NCBI GenBank assembly: GCA_030770425.1
Contig: JASJFT010000121.1
Span: 1 to 64,000 of the forward strand
Direction of reading: 5' to 3'
Source: Darksidea phi
Lineage: Eukaryota; Ascomycota; Dothideomycetes; Pleosporales; Lentitheciaceae
DNA: 64,000 nt
Shown here: positions 33,001 to 44,794 of the stretch, in pieces
Numbering within the stretch: the first letter of the stretch is position 1
Layout of the letters: every line of letters starts with the position of its first letter
Program-made: the position numbers and the translations under genes
The notes under the pieces: generated by a model
Database searches by the model: none
Seen by the model: the letters and a program-made list of their open reading frames with translations, nothing else
What the model was told of the DNA's origin: nothing

Positions 33001-34680
33001 CCTTGGCCGGTGAATACAAAGTTGATAGGAACATGCATTGCTCCTGTGTTGTGGGAGGGATCTTTGTCTGCTTGTTTAAGTTTCCAAAGAAGTTCCACAT
33101 GGTCTTTTGCAACAAAACTAAGCCGACTCGGATAATGGGAACGCCGGTTACAGAGAGTATGAGAAAGCGAAGGGAGGGACAATCTGGCACCATGGATTGA
33201 TAACCATGCATGGTATTTTCTGATCGAGCTTGTCAAGGACATGGAAGTTTTGGCAGAGAAAACGAAGAGCTGTGGCTGAATTGGCGGTATCTCAGCTAGC
33301 GGTCTAGGTGAAAGGTGTGTTGATTCGGTGTGAGGGGCACGCTCTAGTACCACGTGAGCATTCGTTCCGCCTAAGGCAAGGTTAGACTGCACGTGCATTT
33401 CGCGACGTCCATGGCATACCATATCCAAAGCTATTCACGGACACCCGCGATAGGAAGGCAGGCGGGACAGGATCCGCTCGATCTGGCACGATGATGTTGC
33501 GGTCCTTGAGCCGTAAGCCATCTTTTTCTCGGACGAAGTCGGCATTTGGCGCGATCTGGCCGTGTTCGAGGATCAGCATGCCTTTGATCAGGCCAGCCAG
33601 GCCGCTGGTGCTCTCCAGGTGGCCGATATTTGATTTGATGGAACCTACGTATAGAGGGGAGGTTCTGTTTCCGGAAAATGTTTTCGATAACGCATCGATT
33701 TCTTCATGGTCGCCCGCAATCGTGCCTGTCCCATGAGCCTCAACGTATGCAATGCTCGATGGATCGACCTTGAGCTGCTTGTATAGCTTTTGGTGCAATA
33801 TCGCCTGAGCAACGCCACTGGGATAGGTGATTCCAGCCGTCGTGCGCCCATCCTGGTTGACAGCGCTTCCGAGTATGACGGCTCGGATCGGGTCTCTGGA
33901 TGCGACTGCTCGGTCGAGACGCTTTAGAACAAGGGCGGCGGTTCCTTCGCCTCGGCCATAACCCGACCCGCGGGAGTCAAAGGGATAGGACCGACCATCC
34001 GCACTGAGCATGTGAAGGTTACTCATCCCGATTTGGTGGTCGGGGCTCAGTATAAGACTCGCAGCGCCTGCGATGGCCATATCGACATCCCCAAGTTTGA
34101 GGCATTGGCATGCCTGGTGAACCGCGACGAGCCCGCCCGAGCAGCCCGTGTCCAACGTTATAGAAGGTCCTCTTAGGTCGAAGGCATGGGAGATTCGATT
34201 CGCCAGGATGGCTTCCCCATTCCCAACGATTTGATGGCGCGGTAAATTTAGGGTGTCCTTGAAGATGTTGCGATCATAGTCGCGTGTGAACATGGCTACG
34301 TGCACCGAAGTATCTGAGCCGCGGATTTTGTCTTGTTCCTGGCCTGCACTTTCAAGTGCTTCATAGACGGTCTCGAGCAATAGGCGCTGCTGTGGATCCA
34401 TTGCTGCGGCCTCTTGCGATGATATATTGAAAAAGTCGTTGTCGAACTCTCGAACGTCCCCACTGAGAAAGTGGCCGCCAACGTGATTATGCGAGCCGTT
34501 TGCATCGTCAGCGTGCGGGTGAAGGAAGGCCTGCTCGTTGTAACGATCTGCTGGCACATGCGACCAGGTATTGGTCCCAGCTTGGAGAAGATCCCAGAGC
34601 TTCGAAGGGGAATCGGCATCCCCAGGAAAGCGACAGCCAGCACCGATGACGGCTACGGGAATCGTGCTTTCTTCCTTCAT
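27045..34680 (-). CDS. Highly reducing polyketide synthase KS-AT-DH-MT-(ER)-KR-ACP
   Basis: Exons 34680-33420, 33370-28005 and 27893-27045. The joins restore VNSFGYGGTNAHV and VIQSAIRLQDRTLDSM, giving 2491 residues. KS about 7-430: Cys180 in DTGCSGGLVAVHQ (relatives usually DTACSS), H316 in VEAHGTGT, H354 in NIGHLE. AT about 530-850: Ser630-631 in GHSSGE. DH about 915-1220: His950 in WLADHVVDG and Asp1141 in HPTTLDMVMH. C-methyltransferase about 1250-1560: SAM motif VLEIGAGTGG at 1405-1414. ER-like about 1795-2090, but the NADPH loop reads MQGISDPICQ near 1912, without the GGVGQ glycines, so it is probably inactive. KR: GGLGDLG at 2120-2126, S2251/2252, Y2265. ACP: phosphopantetheine Ser2438 in GLDSL. 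There is no thioesterase or reductase domain, so release needs a partner. The divergent A-T-R enzyme is the obvious candidate. Start chosen for MKEESTIPVAVIGAG directly before the KS. Confidence 0.95.
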
Positions 34681-35368
34681 GCTGTCGGCCTGTGAGCAAG
34701 AATCTCGTGTGGTTTTCCGTAACCCGTTGCCAACCGTCCGAATAATTATCGTCACGTGCTCTGCCCGTCTCGCTGCAAGTAGTGAATGCTAGACTTGAGA
34801 TGTTTCGTGTCTTGATACGCAGCTAAGCCAGCAACGAGAGTGACTGCGCGAAATAAGCAGCGATGGATGCGAGGACTTTGCTTCGGTCAAATACTTGGGG
34901 TTGTTCCTTCGCTCACGGTATGGCTTTAGGAGGCGCTATGCCGCGAACAGGGATGGCTATCTAAGACACTATGATTGGTGCAGGGCGACACGAAGGTGTT
35001 GCGCTGGCGCCAGCCTGCATAGTAGAAGCCCACCGGCTTTGGATGGCGTGGGACGGACTGTGCTGCATAAGCACTACAATCTGCAGCCCTCTGCGTGAAT
35101 TGTTTTCTTCCTCGCTATGGGCGGCTGCCCGTGCGCTCTTGGCAATGGTTCTTTATGCGACACCTACAATTTGCACGTCGGAGGAGCCCCGCGCTTCGTG
35201 GGGTTCAGCCGTCAGTTCCGGGCATCTGTCATGGTCGATGGACGCGACTACTGGTGGTGACGAGATGCATGCTGCGCCGCTCCGTGCCCCGTCTTCCCCA
35301 CCTCAACCTTCCTCCCACCGAGTCTCATACACTGACCTCCACTTTACCCACCGAGTCTCCAGGGTGCC
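34681..35368. promoter_or_regulatory. Bidirectional promoter of HR-PKS and A-T-R reductase
   Basis: 688 bp between two divergent starts, the only upstream region for both large enzymes. A perfect CACGTG E-box lies at 34753-34758. It has no gene-like content. Shared control by the local zinc-cluster regulator is inferred. Confidence 0.55.
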
Positions 35369-38300
35369 ATGGCGACAGAGCAGGCGCGTATCTCCAACTG
35401 GCGTGACGAGCTCACGCCTAACATTGTGGACCATCTGGCCAAGGTGACGCCTGACGCCCCATATGCTCTCTACCCCAACTCGCCCACCTCCTACGACCAA
35501 GGCTATCGGACGGTGGCGTACAAGGACTTTGCAAATGCCATCAACGGACTCGCATGGTGGCTGCAGGAGAAGCTAGGAGCATGCACAACCTTCGACGTGC
35601 TCGCATACATTGGCCCCAACGACGTTCGCTACACGGCGCTGCTGCTCGCCGCCATCAAAGCCGGCTATGTGGTATGTCCTGATGCTCTAGCCCGCTGTGG
35701 CAGGCTTAACAAACCATCCAGGCCTTCTTCACCTCGCCGCGCAACAGCATCGCAGCACACGATGCCCTCTTCCAGGGGCTCAAGTGCCGCACAATGCTAA
35801 CGCCGAGCCCCGCTCCACCAGGATTGGAGTCCATGCTGAGCACATACGCCCATCCCATGACGCATCTGTACGTACCGAGCGTAGCGGAGCTGTTAGACGA
35901 GCGGCACGCACACTACCCTTACAACAAGACCTACGCAATGGCCCGCTCGGATCCGTTTGTCATCATCCACACCTCGGGCTCGACTGGCATACCGAAGCCC
36001 CTCATCTGGACGCACGAAACCGCAGCGCGACACTCAAAGTACATCGCCCTGGACCCGCCTCCCGGATTCGAGGCGCTCGATCGGCTATCCCAGGGGAAAC
36101 GCATCCTGAACACCTTCCCACCCTTCCATGTGAGTTTCCCGAAGAGTGCACGCCTCCATCCTCTTCTCACTATAGCCTAGGGCGCCTGCATCGCCACCCA
36201 TCTCTTCAATAGCGTGCCATTTGGGACCGTTTCCATCGCGCCCTTGTCGGGCGCCATACCTACAGCTGAAGGCCTGGTGAGCGCTCTAAAGGCAGCTCCG
36301 GCCGAAGTTGCCCTCCTGGTGCCTTCAATAGTAGCCGATCTGGCTCAGGCTCCGCCGCTTCTCGAGTACTGCTCGCAGCACCTCCAGCTCATCCTCTACG
36401 CCGGTGGAGATCTCCCCCAGGCCGTGGGCGACAAGATCGCCACCAAAGTGCCCATTCGTTGTCAGTATGGCGCCTCAGAACTTGGCCTCACTGCCCAGCT
36501 CCTTGCACCGGAGATGACGGCGGCCGACTGGCGCTGGGTACGATACCACCCCAATCTGGGGCTTGTGTTTGAACAAGTAGCGCCGGGTATGTTCGAATTG
36601 ACGGTCAAGCGGGACCCCAGATTTGAAGAGTACCAGCTCCCCTTCACCATCGGACCTTCTTTGCAGCATCTTCAAGTCTACAGGAGCCGTGACCTCTTCG
36701 AGAAGCACCCAACAATCCCAGACTGCTGGGGCTGGCGGGCACGGGCAGATGACATCATCGTTTTCCTCAACGGCGAAAAGACGAACCCGGTGTCCATGGA
36801 GCAACACGTTGTTGCTAACAACAAGGACATCTCCGCCGCACTTGTGGTCGGCATGCAGCGGTTTCAGGCGGCCTTGCTTGTCGAGCCTGCGCAGAGTCTG
36901 GGCAAGCTGGATCCTGAGGAAGCAGCTGCCCTCATCGACACCATCTGGCCCTCCGTCGATGAAGCCAACAAGGTAACGCCGGCACACGCTCGGGTAGAAA
37001 AATCGTTGATCCTCGTTACTGCACCAGAGAAACCCATGATCCGCTCCGGCAAAGGTACCATTCAACGACAAGGAACCGTGGCTCAGTATACCGCCGAGAT
37101 TGACGAACTGTATCTGAAAGCGGATACCAACTTCAGCGGCGTGGAGAGTGCTTCCGTGGATACCAAGGATGCCAATCAGGTCTCGCAATTCATACGGCGT
37201 TCCGTCTCCCATGTCAACCCCGACCTGTTGCAAGAGGAAGACGGCAATTTCTTCGCACTCGGCATGGACTCCTTGATGGCAATCAGACTTGTCCGCGAAT
37301 TGAGACACCTTTTGGGGAACCCAGATCTGAGCGTTTCCGTCGTCCACAATAACCCCAGCGTGCAGCAGCTCACGGACTACATTGTCGGCGCTCGTCTCGG
37401 AAACGGAGCTCCGGACTCTCTCCACCAGTCTGAGCTTGGAACATTACTCGCAGAGTACGAACAGGACTTCCGGCACATCCTGGCTCAGAAACCTACGAAG
37501 GCTGGCGAGATCGTGGTCTTGACGGGGTCCACAGGCTCTCTTGGTACCTATATCTTAGAGGCCTTGCTCATGCGCCCGGACGTATTACACATCTACGCCC
37601 TGAACAGACGGAAGAACGCCAAAGATATATACCAGGCCAAATCCAAAGCATCCGGATTCCCATTTCATCAGCATGAAGGGCGTGTGAGTTTCTTGCACGC
37701 TGTCCTAGACCAACCGCGTCTGGGCCTTGATGAGGCAACCTACGAGGTACTTCGAATGAGGACCACGCTTTTCATCCACAACGCTTGGCCCGTGAATTTC
37801 CTTCTCCCTTTCAAAGCCTTTCGCCCTCACTTTGATGGCCTGACGAATATATTCCGCATGGCATCCAGTCGTCCCAACCCGCCAAGGCTGCTCTACATCT
37901 CTTCAATGAGCTCTGTGGCCAGACTCCAACGTCCCACCGTCGCTCGCGCGATTCCGGAAGAGGTAATTCGAGATTTTGATGCACCGTATCCGATGGGGTA
38001 CCCCAAGTCCAAGTTGTTTTCCGAGTTACTCTGCGACACTGCCGCTCGAACCTTGGGTATCCCCACTTCTTTCGCACGCGTTGGGCAGATTGCGGGTCCA
38101 GTCAATGGCCCGAAAATTGGCCTATGGAATACGTCTGAATGGCTCCCGAGCTTGATCATTACCTCCATTAGCCTTGGCTCCATTCCAGAAACCCTCGGTG
38201 CGGAGTTTGACAAAGTCGATTGGATTCCTGTCGATATACTCGCCAAAGCGCTGGTGGAACTCGGAACAGGTCATGCCAATGAGCCGTCCACTGGAGCGGA

Positions 38301-38658
38301 GGTTTTCAACGTTCTCGGGCCCCGGCCGACGTCCTGGCAGGAAGTACTACCAAGCATTGTCAAAAGCATAGAGCAGCACTCACAGCAAGGCATCACCATT
38401 GTTCCTCTATCTTCGTGGCTCCAGCTCTTGCGAAAGACTGCTGATGAACTTTCCAACGATACTACAAGTATCGCACACACGCATCCTGCCATTAAGCTTC
38501 TAGAGTTCTACGAAGACCGTATGCTTCATAGCACGGAAGCGATTGACTGGAACATGGAACGGGCGATGTCCAAGAGCAAATCGCTCAGAGAAACGCCTGC
38601 AGTGGGTGCTACGTGGATTGACAGATGGGTCAAGGGTTGGATATCGAGTGACTCGTAA
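35369..38658 (+). CDS. NRPS-like carboxylate reductase (A-T-R)
   Basis: Three exons: 35369-35671, 35722-36129, 36181-38658, with 50-51-nt introns, giving 1062 residues. Adenylation domain about 10-540: ATP loop HTSGSTGIPKP, QYGASELGL and RADDIIVFLNGEKTNP. Carrier (T) domain: Ser601 in ALGMDSLMA. Thioester-reductase (R) domain about 680-1060: Rossmann GSTGSLG at 686-692, and the SDR pair Y844/K848 in GYPKSK. There is no condensation domain, so it does not form peptide bonds. It adenylates a carboxylic acid, loads it on the T domain and reduces the thioester with NADPH to an aldehyde (or alcohol). Members include fungal aryl- and alkyl-acid reductases. Divergence from an HR-PKS without a release domain suggests the polyketide acid as substrate. 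Binding-pocket residues were not assigned. Confidence 0.92.
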
Positions 38659-39180
38659 AGGAGTTCTCCAATATTGCCTTGCGGGCACTCTTTCTTAGGA
38701 ACTACTAATCGGCCTCCATGACAGGTGATGTGCGGCTTGCAGGGATGTATCAGCAAAGTTTTATATATATGCAGTATAGTGAACGATATTCTGTTCAGAA
38801 GTAAGCGTTTTTGATATCCGTGAAGAGAATGTGCGCAACGCTCCGTAATGTGGGCGGACTAAATTTTGGCGGATATTCAAGTACGGATGCAATTTGGTTC
38901 CGCTAATAGCGCGACTTTACGAAACGGACCGAGCGGATGCAATTAGATCCCGCCAATACAGCAACTTTCCATAAGCCTAGGTACACCGTTCTAAAGCATA
39001 TTAAGCGGTAGGGGTCTGTTCAAGGAACTGTATTTGAACGATTTATATAAGGACTATGTATCTCCTTAATGGTAATACTCTACATCTACCTCTCTAGACA
39101 GCGTACAACACGAGTTGACCTTACCTATATCGAAGTTATTACAATTCAACTCTATCCGAGCTTCGTACCCTACCATCAAT
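38659..39180. other. Intergenic with imperfect 50-bp direct repeat
   Basis: After the reductase stop the DNA becomes AT-rich. A unit beginning cggatgcaatt recurs at 38884 and 38934 with a 50-bp period. Most of the differences look like transitions, in line with mild RIP or drift. Further on is the promoter-proximal sequence of the NmrA-like gene. Confidence 0.6.
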
Positions 39181-40149
39181 ATGACAGCATACCACAAAAT
39201 CGCCCTCCTCGGCGTAAGTTATCCTTTGTCAACAGTTCTCAATGGGATATAAGTTCTCACCATGTTATGCAGAAAGGTTTCCTCGGCATCGTCGTCGTCG
39301 AACAACTTGCTAAATCTGGCTTCTCTGTCACCGTTCCGACTCGATCCCAAGTCTCAGTTAAGGTGCTCCCTCGGGCGTTTCTGTCGTGGAAGTTAATTAC
39401 GATTTCCCGGATAGCGTTACCAACGCCCTCAAACGCCAAGATGTCCTTGTCAATGCCGCCAGTTCAAGCGCTATCGCCGGCCAAAAACCCATCATTGATG
39501 CGGCGATCTCAGCGGGCGTGAAGCGCCACGTGCCCGCGGACTATAGCTGCTTAAGCGCAGACCCTGACGCGCAGAAGCTAGTCGCCTACATGCCGTCAGT
39601 AGATATTCAGAACTACCTAAAGAACAAAGCAGCAGAGGGTAATCTAGAATGGACCGTGTTCAAAACTGGCGTGTTTTGGATATGATTATTGGGTTGGTAC
39701 CGTTGGGTATCGATCCCGCAGCGAAAAGCATTCAATGGTACGACGACGGCGAAACGAAGTTCAGCGCCACAAATTTGGCGATGATTGGGAAGGCGATTGC
39801 CGCTGCTTTGAAGAAGCCCGTGGAAACGAAGAACCGCGTCGTCCTCGTGCACGACATTGTCATCACGCAGAAGAAGGTGGTTGAGCTGGCGAAGAAACAC
39901 CTCACGACCGGGCTTGAATGGACCGAGACAAGGATGAGTTCGGTCGGGGAGTTGCAGAGGACTACAAATCTGCTGAATGCGAAACGGTTTGACGCGAGAG
40001 CGGCGAGGGGACAGATAAAGACTAGCACTATGAGTGGGAAGTATAGGTCCGTGTTTACAGAGACGGATAATGAGCTCTTTAAGCTCGGAAACCTTGGCGA
40101 GGAGGATTTAGAGGAAATGGTGAAGGCTACTCTGGCAAAGTACAATTGA
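39181..40149 (+). pseudogene. NmrA-like / isoflavone-reductase-like oxidoreductase, two frameshifts
   Basis: Exon 1 (39181-39213, MTAYHKIALLG) joins exon 2 at 39273 through a 59-nt intron, restoring the dinucleotide-binding glycine motif GKGFLG. Three frames are then needed for the full protein. A shift near 39355-39365 moves into the frame with VVEVNYDFPDSVTNALK and GVKRHVPADYS. A second shift near 39675-39680, beside a TTTT run, moves into IGLVPLGIDPAAKSIQWYDDGE and the C-terminus to 40149. The fold is the NAD(P)-binding NmrA family (about 300 residues), often tailoring reductases or redox sensors. Both breaks look like single-base losses, so sequencing errors are possible. As written, no functional protein can be made. 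Its location just beyond the A-T-R enzyme suggests it was the cluster edge. Confidence 0.7.
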
Positions 40150-40483
40150 AGCGCAGGGAAGATGGATCGGATTAATCATGCGAGGGCGTGACGCAAAAGG
40201 GTTGTTTGTTAGTATGAAATTCTGTGGTTGTTGGGGTAGATGATAGATACAAATATATCCGCAGCTTCCGCTAGCATTGATGCCCAGATAGTCAGTAACA
40301 ACTGAACGTCCATCATCATGTAGCACCAAATTCTCGAACCCTGATTCGTAAACGTCCTGGACACTGAAGCGAGCAAAAGGAATTCGGTTACTGTTTTGTC
40401 TATGGGATCCGGATCACTCTTGTACGATTTTATTCCAACTTTCCGCTCGGTATATGCGAATAGTTTCTAACCAAATTCAACAT

Positions 40484-42517
40484 GTTAGGCATGCTTGCAA
40501 TGCAAGAAACGAAAAAGACGCTGCGATGGGGCAAAGCCGTCGTGCGGACATTGCGCTGGAAAGGGTACGCTTTGCATCTGCACTGAGCGGAGGCACCGAG
40601 GCTCCGGTAAGAGGTGAGGCACGGTTTGATGGGACTGTCAAGAGTGTAGGCCACTGAATTTCTGCAGAAAGAACTACATGCATTTTCTCGAGGAGCGGCT
40701 GAGCAATTTGGAATCACAGTTGTGCAAGCAGTCTGCGTTACTGTCCATTCGCGGAGAAGAAATAGATGGATCCGGTGAGCTATGCAACAGCAATATCTCG
40801 CCCGAAAGAGTGCACGAGGAGTTTCAAGACTTCATCACAACACCTATCAACGTTTTTCCAGATGAACAGCTTGCTAGTTCTTCTGGTTCAGACTCTCTAA
40901 CTAAAAGTGATAACACGTCCGGCCTTTCTCTAGACGCCATGCAACAAATGGAAAGCTTTCTCGGTCGCGAACCGGCATTGAAGTTCTCAGAATCCGTAGT
41001 GGACATTTGCACCACAGCTCAGCAGCTTCGAGCCGACATGGACACGACTTGCTTCCACAGAAGAGTATTTTCGCGATTTCCTCCCCAGCATCACGCAGTG
41101 GAAATAGTTATGCCAGTAATTGAGAAGATTCAACCCCACGGGACCCTCTTCGAAACAGAATCGTTTTTACGCCTGCTCAACCAACAATATATGGCTGGCC
41201 CTGACAATTGTTCAGATGATCCTCCCCGATGGGCTATCGTGAACACATTTTTGACAAAGTCCCTGTTATACGGAACGAGCAATGACCTCACCGATGGCAT
41301 GTTGTCGACTATCTGGACCTATTTCAAGAACGCGTTTGCGATATTCCCGGAGCTCATAATCCACAGAGGAGGTTTCCGCCTGTGAGTCGGTGCTAGCCAT
41401 GTCCATGTTTATACTAGGCTCTGGCGATGCTCGAACGACCTCACAGTTGACGACTGCAGGAGCTCACTTGACACACGGACTCCGTATACATAGGAAGGAC
41501 CATTATACTGTCTTGGATGACGAGGTGGCCGAGCGCCATAGACAAGCGTTCTGGGTAGCTTACATCCTCGATACAGAGCTAATATATAAATATGATTTAC
41601 CTTCACCCTTTAGGGATGACGCGACAGCTGTAGATCTCCCCCAAGGCGGTGCTCTTCGGCACATGGCTGGACTTGTTGTCGTACAATCACGGATATGTGG
41701 GCTATTACACTCGAACACATCTACACATAAGAGTAGCGGCAGGCCTCTAGATGCTGTTTTCGCAATAAAACAGGACCTTGGAGTCTAGAAGTGCACACTT
41801 CCTGAACAGATGCTTGACATACCTCTTGCTACTCTGCCTTGCACATCCTACAGCTGCGCGACTAGGCTCCACACGATAGTAGCCCGTTTTATTAGTCCTG
41901 AGCTATTCGAATCCGCTAAAGCTTTTCTTCCTGGAACGAAACAGATGGACCGAAACGCGGAATTCACAAGAAACCTATGTGCAGCCTCAGCCCGGAGCAT
42001 ACTTGATGTTCTGTGCTGCTTGGCGCCCCATCCCTTTTCACTACTCTGGTATGTGTGCTCTACTTGTTTCTTTTTCTTTGCGCTGTTCACTTAAAACTTG
42101 AAGAGGGGAAACTTTATGCTACTCCTCTCTGCAATTCATATATTACTATACGCTATCCTTACGGATCCAGCCGGGCAACTTGCGCAACCAGATGCAAAAC
42201 TAATTGGGGAATTTGTGCAGTTCCTGGAGAGACTTCAAGAGAGTGGATGTGATCTCGGCAGCTTAATAGATGGATGTATCGGGTTCCACCGGATTGCGCT
42301 ATGTGCGATCAATGCTTCCGAGGTCGGCCGGCAGTTGTGGGATTCGGAACAAGGGATGGCCGAGGGTGTAACATGGGCACAGCTCGAGGTATGCACGGTC
42401 CTCCTTCTCCTCATAAGGAATGGAATTAAATCTAACTTGCATGCCGTCCCAGTCAATTTGCCTGAAACTCTCAAAGGTTACAGACTGGTTACTACTTGCG
42501 CAAGGACCTTTAAGTAA
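40484..42517 (+). pseudogene. Zn(II)2Cys6 transcription factor relic
   Basis: A zinc cluster is visible at 40496-40575 (CKKRKRRCDGAKPSCGHC then a final C). The first CxxC is destroyed because only two bases separate its Cys codons, so the first Cys is in another frame. A spliced linker typical of these factors follows (YMHFLEERLSNLESQL, from about 40669). The regulatory domain continues to 41385, shifts by one base near 41383, and runs on with GAHLTHGLRIHRKDH and RQAFWVAYILDTEL, the fungal_trans pattern. An in-frame TAG at 41786-41788 sits where a Trp would fit, a G-to-A type change. Further pieces are legible to about 42400 (FVQFLERLQESG). This was a full-size regulator, probably of the PKS locus, now dead. 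Confidence 0.75.
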
Positions 42518-43211
42518 CATCTCAAGCCTGTGCATGCAATCCGAAGAGGTAGTTTCTGGCATCGTTAAGGTGCAGCCAAGGGACGGAGTCTATGGTCTGT
42601 TTGTCCCTGAGTTTCTGAAGTCGTGTAGCCATAACCTCTGTTTCGGGAGTTGAACCTACACTACGTACCTCATTGGAATTAACCCTAATTACACATTCAA
42701 CCTGAAGTGTGGGGGCAGCTTTAGCTTAGCATTTCTCTACAAGGCGGTGTCATCCCATTATCGTATAGTGCGCACCCATGACGGTGGTTATGCTGGAAAC
42801 GGTATTCGAGAAAGCAATGGTAAAAGGTCGGTTACTTTGGAACTTCTGATGGCTAACGTTAGAAAGACTTCTGTTCGAATCGGGACAATCTGCGTCGCAG
42901 GGTGACATGAGGGTGTCGATAACGTCATACGAGAACATGGAGTCAACGTTATTGTATAAAAGGACTGATAACTCCTCCCTAATCCGGAGGTGTGCGCAAA
43001 AGACAATTTACGTGAATAATAATGTACCTAAGTAGAGAGGGAAGGAAGGAAGCAAGGCACAGAGGGGAATGACGTCTACTCGCTCCATGGTAGTACTAGT
43101 GCGGGGCTGCTGACGCAAGCGAGCGGGCACCAACCCAGCCGTCGTCCGCTACTTCTCTTCTACCACCATCAACCACTTAATGCATGTTCTTGCTTCATAT
43201 ACCCGCGCACA
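42518..43211. other. Intergenic DNA
   Basis: Between the regulator relic and the F-box gene. No coding signal. A GTTCGAATC box near 42873 is not part of a foldable tRNA. Confidence 0.4.
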
Positions 43212-44794
43212 ATGCACCGGTATAATGGCCAATTACACCTTGGCCCGTCCCCAAACGAGGTCCTCACCATCGTTGATGTCCCGGTTTTACGTTCCCAACC
43301 TCGGCTCGAAGTAATTGGTCCCACATTCATATTCCGGTTGCCGGATGAGCTCTTAGTATCAATCATTGAGCTTGCGAGTTTTAAAGAAGCTAACTTGCGT
43401 GGATGCTCTTACTGCCGGTTCCTTCCAAATCTCAAATCCGCAAAACCACTGTCGCAGGTATGCCGACGAATAAGCAGCATTGCTCAACCGATGTTGTTTC
43501 ACGCCATCAATTTCCAAGGCACACCTTCAAAAGTCATTCGGCTATACCACGCACTCCGGAAAAACCCGTCGCTTCGTCAGCACTGCAAGTGCTTGTCCAT
43601 CAGTGTTGCAGACATTTCTGCAACCAAAACAGGCCATTATGCCATCGCGAGTGATCTTGCGCAGTGGTTCACTGGAGTGCGATGTTTGGAGAATTGTGGC
43701 GGATTTGAAGAACCCAATGTGAATACTTGGTCTCTAATTCGAAATTTGGCGCGCAACAATAGAGACGTGCAACATTGGATTCTTTGTGGGGAAAGCTGGG
43801 GGCTTTATCTCCACCAAGTGGTTAAGGAGGTGGCGTTTCCGAAGCTCGCCAAACTGCACCTTCATGAGATTTCAGAATGGGAAACTCACTCCTTGCAGTT
43901 GGATGCAAAGGTATGTACGAGCCCACTACATCCTCGAGCAAGAGGCGTAGATATTCTTGCTCCAAATGTCACCAGTCACTAAGGCAAACTCAGACGCTCC
44001 GCACCGCACCCTTGACCTCCCTCACCATGTCCGAATACGAAGAGACACCGCTATCTACTGCGCTATTTCTCCAGTGGCCAGCCGCACTTGAGCACTTTGA
44101 GTTTAGCAGCTTCTACAAGTATTGCTCGACGATGACTTATCCTATGTTCCAATCCTGGCTCTCAGTTCACCGAGAAACGCTCAGGAGTATCGACATTGGT
44201 TACCTCTCCGGCAAAGGTGATAGCAACAAGCACATCTTCGACGCCACGATTTTTCCCCATCTCGAATACTTGGGGCTGTCTAGATGGCAGATGGGCCGTT
44301 CAGGCGCACTACTACCGTTCACTGCCGAGAATGTGAGCCTCTTAGGTCCGAAAGTGAAGCACTTTAAATGGTGTTTTCACATTTATAATCAGCAACATGA
44401 GTCATGGGAAGATTTCGGAGAGAAAGAAGAAGCGTGGGTCCGTGAGCTTGGAAAAGCCGCTGTAGCACTCAAGGCGCTCCTTAAGACGATCGAGATACAA
44501 TTCGCGCCCGATGACTGGAATGCGGTGGAGAAGGACGAATATCCATGGGATCGGATGGATCACATTCGGGACAAACTATTGAGACCGAACGGGATGAACC
44601 TGATTTATGATATGCCCCCCATGGCCAAGGAGGAGTGGTTGATAGGGCGAGAGAAGAGAGCGGCTCGAGGACCCGCAGACGAGATGGTGTGCTACGAGCA
44701 CATGACGGAGATGGCGGCCGAGATTGAGACTGAGACCGAGAATGAGATACGGGCGCCATGGTTACCTTGGAGAGACATCCGGTTGGTTGATTAA
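43212..44794 (+). CDS. F-box domain protein
   Basis: Two exons, 43212-43910 and 43994-44794 (intron gtatgt...ctcag, 83 nt), coding 499 residues. An F-box-like segment lies at about residues 38-90: FRLPDELLVSIIELASF, then PLSQVCRRISSIAQPMLFHAI, the usual LP-x-E-L...V-C-x-x...LF pattern. Irregular leucine-rich segments follow (FPKLAKLHLHEI, FPHLEYLGLSRW) that suggest a divergent LRR-type substrate-binding region. Such proteins bridge Skp1-Cullin ubiquitin ligases to targets. Fungal genomes have many lineage-specific copies of unknown target. The C-terminal acidic tail (ETETENEI) is low complexity. An acceptor at 43984 is an alternative that changes the frame, so the chosen acceptor is preferred. 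It is unrelated to the metabolite genes around it. Confidence 0.75.

Noticed and set aside
42868..42890. GTTCGAATC box suggesting a tRNA
   Set aside because: No matching acceptor, D or anticodon stems around it on either strand.
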